Assembly: GCF_019059575.1 (NCBI RefSeq)
Contig: NW_024882732.1
Span: 62,001-126,000, forward strand
DNA from: Amphibalanus amphitrite
Taxonomy: Eukaryota > Arthropoda > Thecostraca > Balanomorpha > Balanidae
Direction of reading: 5' to 3'
Length of the DNA stretch: 64,000 nt
Shown here piece by piece: positions 1 to 11,520 of this stretch. The notes below the pieces were generated by a model. The model did no database searches. It had not been told where the DNA came from and saw only the letters and a program-made list of their open reading frames with translations. The position numbers were made by a program, and so were the translations under genes. The stretch's first letter is position 1; each line of letters begins with the position of its first letter.

Positions 1-4
1 GGCG

Positions 5-199
5 ATCCAGTATGAAAAGAGCATGGGTTCCGAAAATTCTTCAGAAACTAGAGAAATTATCGCGGCCACCGGCATTTGGGCGATCTGCTGCTGCTGAATG
101 TCCTTATTGATCAGTACGAGAATTTCTCTTGAGTTCTCGTAGATAATTTCACTAGTTTCTGAAGAATTTTCGGGACCCATGCTCTTTTCATACTGGATG
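5..199. repeat. Inverted repeat (hairpin) of about 57-bp arms
   Basis: Bases 5-61 reappear as the reverse complement at about 142-199, with roughly 80 bases between the arms. The arms differ by a few bases. It looks like a fold-back or MITE-type element cut close to the window edge. No coding content is visible. Confidence 0.7.
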
Positions 200-1644
200 C
201 GAATATATGCAAGGCACACATCCTCAACGCAATACACCTTTTTCGGGACGAGAAATAGAATATCTTTGCCTAGGGTGATCGTTGGGCTGTAAAAGCTCCT
301 GATTTATGCTCGTCTCAGCCCGAGCTACGGAACTGCTATTCCAGTTCAAAACCCATGTTAAAAAGTGAACTATTTCCTTTAAGACCATGGGCTCCACCAC
401 CGGGGGGGAAGGGTACGGGGGACGTGTCCCCCAATATTTTACATTTTAACATTGTGCCTATGGGTGCTGCATGGAAAGAATCGACTTCAAACAACCTTCG
501 CCCCCCCCCCCCTAAAAAAACATCGGGTCGTGACGGAGTTCTTGTTTAAAGAAGTAAAAAGGGTCAAATGAACGTTCTTTTAGGATAAGGACAACATTAT
601 CCCACAAACATGTGTTTTTAATTTAAATATAACATAACTCACCTCTTCTTTCTCGAACTATGCCGGGTAGGTATCCCTCAGTTTCTCGATCGATCTGCTC
701 CGCCGTTCACGGTTGGCACCGACCTCCTGACGCCGGCGGGGAATGTCTGCTGGTCCATCCGTTCACCTCCCTGTTCTCCGCGGCGCATGCGATTGATAAA
801 AGCTTCATCGACAATCACCGAGCTCTTCACAGATAACTTACCCGTCCCATCCTTCGCTGCACGCCTTCCCCGCTCCTGCACTCTCCTGCACAATGTCACA
901 ATAGCCTCAACAATTCAACGTGAACTACGCGAGTCACCGCGCCACAACGGACTGAAGCGCGCGCCGCGGTTTTCGAACGCAACGGCTATAATACTCATCA
1001 CGCGAACTCACGCATCACGCAGGAAACTCACCCTGCCGCGCATGCGCGCATCTTCAAGCCGGGGGTACCTCACGCACAACTGCACGTGAATTCGCGAGAA
1101 CTCATGCATTGCGCAGGAAACTAGATTTGCCCAAGCAAAACTCATTTCCGACTCAGTTCGAATTCACGAAACTAAGCACTCAGAACTCACGCATAACGAA
1201 GTCACCCTGGTGATGTGAGTTAGATCAGCCAATAAGTGAGCACCACTATCGTATTCACTGAGTTTCTTCATGAGTTATTACTGAGTAATGCCTGGCCTGA
1301 GTAAAAAAATTTTTCAGTGCAATATGCCCGCAGGCGCGGCGAGAGACAAGCTTAACGTATGAGTCACCGTCCGGCTGCCGGGAGAGCCCCTACCGCGACC
1401 TTTGTCCACAGTCATGACGTCACGACAATGGGCTCCTAAACGTACGGGCAGCGGCCGCCTCAGGGGTGCCGCCGTGACCTTTGCACGACACGTTCTATAG
1501 CGTATGGCACAGCGGTTACTAGGAAGGTTGAGGCCAGCGGCAGGCCGGTTTACAAGTAACAAACAAACTTGACGCGCAATTGACAACAGGTAACAGATTG
1601 ATTAATAAGGCGGTGACAATATAAATAAAAATGACAACATGAAA
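200..1644. other. Intergenic, no gene recognised
   Basis: No open frame here resembles a known family. About 430-530 is a repeat whose inverted relative lies at about 3500-3610. From 1000 to 1220 the phrase AACTCACGCAT and variants recur irregularly. Short frames on both strands (for example 678-899 and 1314-1586) lack recognisable domains and are probably chance. Confidence 0.4.
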
Positions 1645-1695
1645 TGACAAATCGCATAGATGACAAATCGCATAGATGACAAATCGCATAGATGA
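1645..1695. repeat. 18-bp tandem repeat, about 3 copies
   Basis: The unit ATGACAAATCGCATAG is repeated head to tail about three times just before the GC-rich minisatellite. Confidence 0.8.
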
Positions 1696-1699
1696 TCTC

Positions 1700-2870
1700 T
1701 ACAGCGTCACACAGGAGCCCTGTGCCCGCATAGGAGGCCCCTGTATCCGCGCCCTCACAGAAGGCCCCTGGGCCCTGGGCCAGGGGCCCAGGGCCCAGGG
1801 GTAGGTATATGCTGGTGGTAGGTATATGCTATTTGCGCCCAACATCTGCCGCAAACGCCGCACTTCCAAAATGAAGTCGCTAGGAACAGCGGAGATCCCA
1901 AAAAGTAAACAAAAGTAAAAGTCTACTATCTTGAAAACCGGTGAATATTTTTCGGTGAACTTTGGTAAATATTCGTTTTTGCTCTTTCTGAACCGAGCGA
2001 CATCACTTTCATGCAAATTCATTTACTTTTTTCAAAGTGGGAGGGTCCCTTTAATAGGAGGCCCCAGTGCCCACACATGAGGCCCCTCTGCCCAAATAGG
2101 AGGCCCCTGTGCCCGCACAGGAGGCCCCTGTGCCCACACAGGAGGCCGCTCTGCCCAAATAGAAGGCCCCTTTGCCCACAGGAGACCCCTGTGCCCGCCC
2201 AGGAGGCCCCTGTGCCCACACAGGAGGCCCCTGTGCCCGTAAGGAGGCCCTGTGCCCGCCGCTCAGGAGGCCCCTGTGCCCGTAAGGAGGCCCTGTGCCC
2301 GCTCAGGAGGCCCCTGTGCCCGCACAGGCACAGGGGCCTCCTTTGCCCAAATAGAAGACCCCTTTGCCCACAGAAGACCCCTGTGCGCACAGGAGGCCCC
2401 TCTGCCCAAATAGGAGGCCCCTTTGCCCACAGGAGACCCCTATCCCTATGCCCGTAAAGGAGGCCCCTGTGCCCGCACAGGAGGCCCCTCTGCCCAAATA
2501 CGAGGCGGCTTTGCCCACAGGAGACCCCTGTTCCCGCACAGGAGGCCTCTAAGCCCACACAGGAGGACCCTGTGGCCAAATAGGAGGCCCCTGTGCCCGC
2601 ACAGGAGGCCCTATCCCTATGCCCGCACAGGAGGCCTCTTTGCCCGCACAGGAGGCCCCTTTGCCCGCACAGGAGGCCCCTTTGCCCGCACAGGAGGCCC
2701 TTGTGCTCTCACAGGAGGTACCTGTGCCCAAATAGGAGGCCCCTGTACCCGCACAGGAGGTCCCTATCCCTATGCCCGCACAGAAGAACCATGTGCCTAC
2801 ACAGGAGGACCCCTGTGCCCAAACAGGATCCTCTGTGCCCGAACAGGATCCTCTGTGCAAGGCGGTGGAC
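1700..2870. repeat. GC-rich minisatellite, unit about 21-24 bp
   Basis: Units of the form AGGAGGCCCCTGTGCCC plus GCAC run densely from about 2050 to 2850, with looser copies at 1700-1800. The copies are diverged and vary in length, giving longer apparent frames on both strands rich in Arg-Pro-Leu or Gly-Leu-Leu that are not genes. Related single units recur near 4990-5045 and 6725-6775. CCTGTGCCCGCACAGG is itself palindromic. Confidence 0.9.
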
Positions 2871-3292
2871 GACCATATGTGACGGGGGTCCACCAAGGTA
2901 GGGTATCCTCAAATCTGCCTTTCTCATCGGATTTCGGCCACTTATTTTTCCACCTTGATCACTGACAAGACAAATTAGAATCTTTTTTTAATCTTCGAAA
3001 TCTAGGCCCTCACGGGACCCGATGCACAAAACGTGCAGTTATAAGGGCAAATTAGTTATGTCAGCGGAACACGGGCCATTCTAACAGAGGCCCACGCCAA
3101 CTAAAAAGGATGGTTGTGCTGAAAGGGACCAGGGAAGGTTTTGAAGGCCAATGCTGAGTGAAGGGTTCGACAACTAACGAGATCTCAAAACATTACGATG
3201 AGAGACCTGCTTGCTAAAATAAAAGGATGAGAAGTTTAAGTTTTCGTAATCTGATGCGGAAAGGACCTGGCGCTGGACCCTCGGGAATCAGA
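2871..3292. other. Intergenic, nothing recognised
   Basis: Mixed-composition DNA between the minisatellite and the hAT element. I see no open frame of note, repeat or RNA gene. Confidence 0.4.
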
Positions 3293-3300
3293 GTATAGGA

Positions 3301-4559
3301 CAGTGGTCGGCAGGTCATTCGGGGTCGTGCCCCCTTTTTGGGCGCCAGGCAGGGCCATTACCCCCACCTACCAGACCCCATTGCTGACACAACTAAGTTT
3401 ACTGAAATTCCATACCGTCCTGGAACTCTTTGGGTATTTGTGCATTTCCAATGCATCAAATTTAAAACATGACACTTCCTCCACAAAACATTTAATGCCT
3501 ATATCCCAGTAGCGGCGGAACACCTTCAATTAAGGGGGAGGGGGAGCACTGCCGACTTTTGGTCCCATTCTTTCCATGCAACGCCCATAGGGCTAATGTT
3601 AAAATGCAAAAATCAAAGGGTGCACGGTGCCCCGGTGCCCTCCCCGTTCCGCCGCCTATGCTATATCCCATTTAACCCTTGTACGTATAGGGGCGGCGGG
3701 TGGTTTTTCGTTAAAAGCTCACGTAAGAGGCATTGGATCACGACCAAATTGTACCCTCGAGCCCATCATTTTTTTTTTCACCAGCCCGGAAAATATCATG
3801 ACCTGAGACCAGTTTTACCAACAGAAAAATAACCGCCTGCCGGAATTTTTGCCTCAAGACCGCTTCACATACGGAGCGTAAACGCGATGGGCTCGGAAGC
3901 GGATAGGGCTTTACCGTTTACGCTCCATATGTGAAACGATCTTAAGGCAAAAATTCCGGCAGGCGGCTATTTTTCTGTTGGTAAAACTGGCCTCTGGATC
4001 CATAATGACCGTTGGCTTTTGAACTTTTTCTGGAGATCATCTTGAGCCATAAAATCTCACTTCAAGAAGTTATAGCGGGTCCCGATTTTCTCGACACTTA
4101 TCATTGCCCTCTTGAATGAGACGGAATGACCAAGGACCTTAAAAAGGGGCAGCAGCGGCTTCCTATGGTCACGGGTAGCACGCTCGTCTTTTTTATGCAC
4201 AGCTCCATATCAGAGTCCGAGAGGCCGCGGGGTCCGATCGACTCCTCCCCCTTACGTTAGCGGCTGTTGAAACGCCAGCAGACGGGCGACGGTTAAAAGT
4301 TGCAGCTGCTTTTGAACGACTGTACGGAGGGGTGAGATGGTGAGGCGAGCAGGTACGTGAAAATTGGTATCTAATCAATAGAGTGCTGTGCCTTTGGCCT
4401 GGGCTAATCTTTGAACCCTGGGATGCAACAGTCACGATGGCTCCATCACTGGAGCTACAAACTCTAAAAAGATAGGCTTTCTCAGAATCCCTCATTACCC
4501 CCACCGAAAGGGCTCCATTACCCCCAAAGGGGGCATGCCCCACCATTTGCCGACCCCTG
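3301..4559. mobile_element. Non-autonomous hAT-type DNA transposon
   Basis: The ends read CAGTGGTCGGCA on the left and, as reverse complement, CAGGGGTCGGCA on the right, a classic hAT terminal inverted repeat. An exact 8-bp target-site duplication GTATAGGA sits at 3293-3300 and 4560-4567. The 1.26-kb interior has no transposase frame. It carries an inner hairpin (3806-3994) and a repeat related to 430-530, so it has itself been invaded. Dense TIR homology and an exact TSD make the call strong. Confidence 0.88.
3806..3994. repeat. Snap-back inverted repeat inside the hAT element
   Basis: Arms of about 79 bp at 3806-3884 and 3915-3994 are near-perfect reverse complements with a 30-base loop. 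Both contain the phrase GCCGGAATTTTTGCCT or its complement. It resembles a fold-back MITE. Confidence 0.85.
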
Positions 4560-4567
4560 GTATAGGA

Positions 4568-5359
4568 CCTTCTCAGATCAATATTGCCTATTCTGAAGCA
4601 TCGCGGCACCCTCCGAAGTCGGTGTAGGGCCTTTAGAGGCTGGTTTTGGAGACGGACCTGGATTTATAAGAGGCCGTCGCGCGGCGTGCGGCGCTCAGAG
4701 GCAGCCATGGGCCGTCTAAAACCACTGGTCTTTCGAGCATCTTGGTATCCAAAAAGGACTTGAGCCCATGGGACACACCTCATTTCCAGCTACATATGCT
4801 TACCGTGGTTAGAACCTTAGATGTATAGTGTATACATAATGTGCTTATTTGCTTATTGTTTCGTTTTACTTCGTTATCAAGTGATGGCTGACAAAATATT
4901 GGCAGGGCTCAGGGAACATTGATAGGACCCAAATAAACATCGGTAGGGTTCGGGCTCGGGCCCTACCAGGCCTATACAAAACCACACCCTGCCCCTGTTC
5001 CTACACAGAAGGCAACTGTGCGGCCATAAAGGACGCCCCTGTGCCACTGGCGGATCCAGAGCTCCGTTTTTTTTTTTTTAGGGGGGAGGGGGCTAAACGT
5101 TGGTACAAGGCCGCTTTCTGTAGGCAAAAAGTTGTTGAGCGGGGGACGAGGTGCACTCCGCAATTTTCAACCCATATCTTTCCATATACCCAATGTATGG
5201 TTAAAAAAGTTGTTGAGTGGGGGGAAGGGAGTGCGCTCCGAATTTTCCAGGCCGTTTTCATTCATTGCAACGGCATAATATGAGAGTTCAGACAAAAAAA
5301 TTGTGGAGAGGGGGGCTTATATGTATTGCCTGTATTGCCCTATTCATAAGTGGAGCTTA
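4568..5359. other. Intergenic with a TGGCGGATCC-type repeat fragment
   Basis: No gene is seen. At about 5045 the phrase CACTGGCGGATCCAG marks one end of a dispersed short element that also occurs at 37.1 kb and 61.7 kb. Homopolymer tracts (T and G) follow it. Confidence 0.45.
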
Positions 5360-6415
5360 GTGGCACGTGGGCGTTTGCATCATTAACCTGGGGTACCTGG
5401 CGCTTTAGCAACCGCATCCCTTCATTCTGCAGAACCACACACAGAGCGTCAGCTTCACTGACGTCTCTGGTAACAGGCAGATTGCAACCGCGCTTCCGAA
5501 TAACAAAGGCGTTTTCCAAAGTTCGGCACTAGGTCCCCTCTTATATACTATCTTTTCAAATAACCTCAGCTTGTTCGTGTGCGACCGTTGGTGCCGGACG
5601 ACACCCAGGTCATGGTCTGTGGCAACAAGACAGCCCTGTCAGATCTGGCGCATAGAGCAGGCCCTCTTTTCTCTCGACCTTTGGTTCCGCGCAAATTCGA
5701 CAAAACTCACCTGATTGTTCTTGGCAGTAGACAAAAACTGCGGGGCCGGAACGTTACACCTCTCGGGGTGAAATTCCGCGAGCGTACAATATAACCCGTA
5801 TTAGAAGCAAAAATCTGGGGGTGATCTTTGATCATCATCTTTCCTGGGACGCCCATTTATGTACAAGAAATTACGCGTAAATGCTTCGGGATCCGCATTG
5901 GCCTGTCGCACATACGTCATTACCTTCCGGCCGAGATCTTGCCCGCCATTGTAACCGCCCTGGTGCTATTGCCTCCCTCCCGCGTCCGCTATTGCCTCCC
6001 TATGTACGGCAGCGGCAGCGGGAAGAATCTTGCTAAGATTCAAAAGGTGATCATTGATCAACTTTGCCGCTCGTGTCGTCTCAGGTAGAAGGAAGTTCAG
6101 CCATTCTGCAGACGTTCGGAGGGCGCTGGGATGGCTCGATGCAGAGGATCTATTCAAATATCATACGCCTGCATTACTCACAAAATTATCAAATACCATA
6201 CACCAGTGTCACTTTCATCCTTTATCCAAGCAAACCGTGATACACGAGTTCGGAGCACTCGCCAGGGTGACGACCTGCGACTGCCACCTGTCAGGACGGA
6301 GGCTGGGAGGCGCCGATTTCTGTACTATGGCCCGATGCTATACAACCAACTGCCAGCTGAAATGCGCAGCGTACGATGTCAATCGGTCGTTTTAATTATG
6401 CTATCAGGCAAGTGA
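5360..6415 (+). pseudogene. Degraded LINE reverse transcriptase fragment (CR1/L2-like)
   Basis: Pieces in several frames match the reverse-transcriptase C-terminal half seen more cleanly at 35.2-36.3 kb and 53.7-54.5 kb. The shared features are an ALGPLLYTIF block near 5525, an IGLSHIRHYLP block near 5900 and an AARVVSGRRKFSHSADVRRALGW-like stretch near 6060-6140. The reading frame is broken repeatedly and the 5' part is missing. This is a plain non-LTR retrotransposon remnant, older than the other two copies. Confidence 0.8.
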
Positions 6416-6835
6416 GAAATAGGCAGTATAGTAGTAATGCACTGCCATGGTCACTTTTATCATATTTTGTTTAGGTATTTTTATCGTTTTTATGAAGGTT
6501 AGTTCGTACCGCGTCTGTAACGTGTGGAGCAGTCCCATCATTGTATCATTTGTTTTACCATTGACTCTAGGCAAGGAAAAGCCACTTCTGCGCAAGGCCA
6601 TATATAGACTTCTGCGTGGATTTGCCCGAATACGCGGGATTGGTATTGGTAAAGCGAAAACGTTTTAAACTGCAGATAATAGATACACGTACTGTTTTTG
6701 ACAAACGACCACAATTTTCACTTTTGAGGAGGCCCCAGAGGCGAAGAGGAGGCCCTCTTATGAAGAGGCCCCCTACTTCGGCCTGCCACCCCTGGCAAAA
6801 ATCCGTGGCGCCGCCCCTGATCCCCGGTAGGCATA
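6416..6835. other. Intergenic, nothing recognised
   Basis: Probably LINE 3' flank and unique sequence. A few GAGGCCC units like those of the 2-kb minisatellite occur at 6725-6775. Confidence 0.35.
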
Positions 6836-7112
6836 AATCCGTAGGTTAGGTTAGGTTAGGTTAGGTTAGGTTAGGTTAGGTTAGGTTTCATTATCCCCGG
6901 TAGGCATAAATCAGTAGGTTAGGTTAGGTTAGGTTAGGTTAGGTTAGGTTAGGTAAGGTTAGGTTAGGTTGGGTTTCCTTATCCCCGGTAGGCAAAAATC
7001 AGTAGGTTAGGTTAGGTTAGGTTAGGTTAGGTTAGGTTAGGGATAGGCAAAAATCAGTAGGCTAGGTTAGGTTCGGTTAGGTTAGGTTAGGTTAGGTTGG
7101 TTTTGGATGTTG
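6836..7112. repeat. Interstitial TTAGG telomere-type arrays
   Basis: Four blocks of tandem GGTTA, the arthropod telomere motif, lie in one orientation. They are separated by repeated spacers of the form CCCCGGTAGGCATAAATC. The blocks plus spacer form a higher-order repeat. Substitutions such as AGGTAAGG show drift, so this is not a live chromosome end. Confidence 0.93.
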
Positions 7113-7345
7113 CGTGCCTTGGACGTTGTGGTTTTGGAGGTTACGTACTTTGGATGTTGCGTCCTTGGATGTTGCGTTTTCTGGATGATACGTTTTTGGA
7201 CGTTGCGGTTTTGGATGTTTCGGTTTTGGACTTTGTGAATGCCCCCTATAAACCCGATTTTGGACGTATTTTGGACGTTGCGTACTTTGGACGCTGCGGT
7301 TTTGGATGTTGCGTACTTTGGGTGCTGCGGTTTTGGACGCTTTGA
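7113..7345. repeat. Degenerate tandem repeat, TTTTGGA(T/C)GTTGCG unit
   Basis: A unit of about 18-21 bp built on TTTTGGACGTTGCG and TACTTTGGATGTTGCG recurs about ten times directly after the TTAGG arrays. Confidence 0.75.
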
Positions 7346-7592
7346 TACGGACCCAAATCGGCCTTGAGGCCTATGACGTCATTAGTTTTTTTGTCTTCAT
7401 ATCCTGCGCAGATAAGACATATTAACACGCGACCAATGCGTGAGTGTGGTGATTTTGGGGGACACGGACGCTGAGAGTGGTCGGGTAGGTATTTTATTCT
7501 TATTTTTTGCTGATTCAAAAGATGAAAAATGGTGTTCAGTCATCAGTGATCATACGTATAATTTTTAGGTGGTCACTGCTTTTTATTCCAGC

Positions 7593-9763
7593 CCCAGCCA
7601 GCAATTTTACTCCGGGCCCAAGCCAGTAGGCGGAACTATGGTCAAGCGTACCCATTTTCGGGAACGCATTTTCGTTCCCATGTTTGGGAACGATAAACCC
7701 AAATATGGGAACGCCATGTAGGAATTATTTAAAACAAGAAAAAGAACCGGTAAATGACGTCCAAAAAATATAAAACGATCGTGAACCGCCTGATATTTGT
7801 CTCAATATTGTTGGGAAAGAGTTTGATATTGTAAGGCCCATCGTAGTTTCAAATCGTTCCCCTATTTCTAAAGCAGTCCATCATCCGGGCCGCGAACCCA
7901 AATTTGGGAACGCTCTCGTACACTGGCGCTGCAAGCGTTCCTTATTATGGGAACGGCGTACCCAAAATTGGGAACGATTTCACCGACGCCTTTCAGGGGC
8001 TCTTTTCATTAACAAGCATCATGTCCAACGCCGCAAGTTATTGTTAAGCAACAATCATCAGATGACCTTTCCGGCAAGACCGTCGCATGTTTCGCCCGGT
8101 CTTCTGCGCTTTTATTCCCGTCGATCTCGCAGCGGGCACGCCCCCCTCTGCAGGATTACGTAATTCACAACGCTCAGCGATGTTCAACAAGGTCTTCCAT
8201 ACCTATATCCACCGTCCGCGCTGAGGGTGGAGACATGTCAAGCACCTGTCTGTTTATCACCGATAGTTGACGAGCACAAGGAAGTATCCAAAAATGGGAA
8301 CGCTGAATATGTTACACCCTCAAAACACCTAGTCCCATGGAAAATCTAGTTTTTTCCTTTCTTAATGAGTGTAAGTGGCAAAAGGCCTGGTAGGATGGGC
8401 ACGAGGAATGATCGAAATCAGCATAAAAATTATAAATAAGCCACACAGAGCGACCTATATAAGAGAAATTCCCCCAAAACGATCATGCTTAGAAACACGG
8501 AAGACAAAAACCACGCTCATGACGCTCCTTATAAAACAATGCTAAACAGCTAGCATCCAAATAAAATATGTCTTTCCGGGTTGATAAAATACAGCTGAAT
8601 AATTTTAAACCACTGAAACTGAGTTTACAACAGTAGTTCGGTAAAATCACTGACATTCCACGCGGTCGTGCGCCCCGAGACCAAAAGTCAACAATATTAC
8701 CTCGGGACTGTCCGCGTGTTCGCTTGCATATGTCAGCATCTGGTGTCGCTAGTATGAAACTTCATAACCAGGCGAAAATTATTATACTTGACCTCAACAT
8801 GTAAACAACGCTTCATTTTCCTTTAAATTGCATGTTAAATGTAGTATAACCCATGTTTTCACCATTCCGTCATTTCAAAAAAAATCATTAAAAATATCAT
8901 TCGACGGTCAATTTCCTTGTTCAACGGTCAGATTAAAGATAATTTCATAGAGATTCAGTAGATACTTAAATTAGCGTGCACTTTTTTGAGACGTGATGCA
9001 CTAATGAGTTTTAGTGGGCGAACGGCCGAAAAATTACCTTCCGTTCCCGTAAATGGGAACGCCCGTTCCCATATTTGGGAACTCCGTTCCCAAAAATGGG
9101 AACGTTCCTATATTTGGGTACTCATGACCATAGTTCCACCTACTGAAGCAGGCTTAAGTGCGGCTTGCCCGAGATTTTAGTCGGGCTAAAGTCGACTAGG
9201 GCTTGGGCTAAAGTCGGCGTATGACACAAAAACGCTGACTAAAGCCCATGCTCCGCCGGAGGTATGCCCGCTCTGCGAGCTCCGGACAGCCGTAGTTTAG
9301 CCCTAGTTGTGCGCAGTGCGACGATTGGCGGTAGCCCGATGTAAGCCCGAGCAAAACGTGACTGTGCCGCATGCGTGAACAGCCGATCAAATATGGCTAA
9401 ACTCCGGCTTTACTCTAGTTCGAAGGGGTTCCTATGTCCTTTCCTACACTCGCCTATTCTCGCCCATGACTGACTGTACAGTAGTGACGAGGAACCCAAC
9501 CAGGTGAGTCAACCAGGTGAGCCAAAGGAGACAGCCAGCTTGATCAGCCCGCGCTCCACCCAAGTTGAGCCTGCTTTGGATGCGCTGGCGGATGTTGGGC
9601 TGAGCTGCAGCTGGCCACACTCGGGCATAGGCCATAGCTGCGGCATACCCAAGCTCAGCCCAAGTAAAAAATGCATTGGTTTTGAGCGAAGTGGGCAAAC
9701 CCAAGCTAAGCCCAAGCTGCCCGAGGTTTACCATAGTTTAGCCCAAGCGAATTGCTGGCTGGG
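7593..9763. mobile_element. Outer MITE-like element split by a nested transposon
   Basis: CCCAGCCAGCAATT at 7593-7606 is the exact reverse complement of 9750-9763. The interior outside the nested element (7607-7623 and 9146-9749) is rich in GCCCGAG/GCCCAAGC phrases. No target-site duplication is clear. The inner 7624-9145 element has inserted into it. Inference from terminal repeats only. Confidence 0.5.
7624..9145. mobile_element. TIR element with internal palindromic TTGGGAACG repeats
   Basis: The ends CAGTAGGCGGAACTATGGTC and CAGTAGGTGGAACTATGGTC (right end as reverse complement) differ by one base in 20. They are flanked by the 4-bp duplication AAGC at 7620-7623 and 9146-9149. Within about 100 bases of each end, and twice internally near 7905-7980 and 8290, lie inverted GTTCCCAAA/TTTGGGAAC motifs, a subterminal-repeat pattern expected for transposase binding. 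No transposase frame is visible in 1.5 kb. I cannot assign the superfamily. Confidence 0.8.
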
Positions 9764-9996
9764 ACCATGTTCACTGTTCAGTGTGTACTGTGTGTATCAG
9801 TATTGCTCAGGCTATTTGATTATTGAGATTGTGTGATCAATTTGTGTTATTTCGTCTTACTCTGACCCTCAGGTCTTTTCAGTTAACACTAAATATTACA
9901 ATTTATAAGAATAAAGAATGTCCTAATAGAGATCAAATTCATTGTGCTAGATCATAGATGTCAATGTCAGACTCTTTACTCTGCAGTGCTGATAGG

Positions 9997-11099
9997 CAAG
10001 ACTGGAAAAAATACACGTTATGCCGAATATGTCCGGCGTAGTGGCGGGATTGCGCCGAAAATTTCGGGTCACGTCCGGCGTAACTTCGCTTGTGCCAAAT
10101 TCAGCGCATGCTGGCGGACGAATTTTTCGGCGCAGGGCGGTCGCATAATTTTTTTTACGAAAGACAGTCACCGAATTTATGTGGTACGCTGGTCAATCTA
10201 GCAGCAGATTCGCCCCGCGGGCGGCTCTGGAGAGGTTGCGGGACGAGACGTCCCCGCCCCGGTCGTCGCGTGCTTGAACTGGCGAGCCGCCCTGAGTCTA
10301 CTCAGCGGAGGAATGGCCGCCCAGGTGAGGCCTCAACCTTCGGTGTAGAGATAGGTATGGAAAACCTTGTTGAACGTCGCCAAGCGTCGTTAAGCAGTAG
10401 CAGTGGGTTCCTGCCCACTGCAGTATCGAGGGGAATGAGAGCGCGGACGACCTGGCAAAACAGGCGGCTGCCCTGCCCTCAAACGCCCGATCGCTGACCA
10501 GGGCGGTTCATTGTGCGGCCTCGCATCAGTGGCGCGACAACTGCTCAGAATCACTATTCAAGCCACTCCTCGGGAGCACGCCGCCGCTCCCTATCCCCGG
10601 AGAGGACCGAGAGGATGCCATTTCGGTGCACCAGATGAGGGCGGGCCACCGGGGCCGCTCGCTCCAGTACGGCAGCGAATCGGCTGTCTGTACTCCGCCG
10701 CGTGCCAGCAGTGCCCAGACAAGCGGTGCCCAGCGGCGCTCTGCACCGTGAGCCGAGAAGCGGCTGATGTGCCGGAGCACGTGCTGCTCCGCTGCCCGGC
10801 CCTCGCTGGCTCCCGCCGAGGTATTGGGTTTACGTGGAAATAAAAAACTCATTCGAACGCTCAAACATGGGAGAGCGTACAAGGCCCCGAAACACTGTCT
10901 GGTTGATATAGCCTTGATCAGTAGATGTGCATTGTGCATATGTGCTTTTTATGAAAAGGGCTTAATTCTCGCACAAATAGGCACCTAATTTTTGGCGCAA
11001 ATCACGCAGAAATTTCGGCTCAAAATCGCTTGCGCCGAAATTCGGCGCAAGAGGGTCTCACGGGCATCCGGCGTAGTGTATGGATGTTTTCCAGTCTGG
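9997..11099. mobile_element. hAT-type non-autonomous element carrying LINE sequence
   Basis: The ends CAAGACTGGAAAA and, reversed, CCAGACTGGAAAA are flanked by the exact 8-bp duplication CTGATAGG at 9989-9996 and 11100-11107. The inverted similarity extends about 150 bp inward on each side, with several TTCGGCGCAA-type motifs. The middle (about 10190-10850) is a fragment of a non-LTR retrotransposon. Confidence 0.8.
10190..10850 (+). pseudogene. LINE 3' fragment: RNase H and Cys-His tail
   Basis: A frame at about 10405-10480 reads VPAHCSIEGNESADDLAKQA, the last catalytic block of retrotransposon RNase H domains. Further on, 10680-10825 encodes a CxxC...EHVLLRCPAL motif typical of the C-terminus of I/Jockey/R1-type LINE ORF2. 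The pieces lie in different frames, so it is broken. It belongs to a different LINE group from the three CR1/L2-like copies, which lack RNase H. Confidence 0.7.
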
Positions 11100-11520
11100 C
11101 TGATAGGGGGCAGGGGCCACTGGAAAAAATTAATGTTACCAGTGATGCCGTACTGTCGAAATCGCCTGCCATATTGCTGAAATGTGTGCACTGCCGCCTA
11201 ACCTGGGCGTAAAAAGATGTAGTGATTGTCAGCTAATTGTGCACAGGATAATTGTGAACTGTATTGTCCTTTGTACCTATCTCTTTTTTTCATTGCCTCG
11301 TCCTCTTTGTGGCACAAAACAAGGGTGATTTTTACGGTCCAGATTTCAGTTCGTGACCACCACTTTATCTGGCTGCTTACGTCGTGTTGCTGATGCCTCA
11401 AACATGGACTGACCTCGTTTGGGATTGAAGGAGCTTGAGGCAAACCTGTCAGAAATACTGTAGGGGCGTTTTGCCAGGAGCCTGAGCCGCCAGAACATTT
11501 CCTTGGAATCTGAGTGAGAT

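Noticed and set aside
2011-2965. Overlapping frames on both strands rich in Arg-Pro or Gly-Leu
   Set aside because: They arise from the 21-24 bp GC-rich minisatellite, exist in several frames at once and show no domain.
10090-10850. A host gene in 10.1-10.9 kb
   Set aside because: The recognisable blocks are LINE RNase H and Cys-His tail in different frames inside a TIR element.
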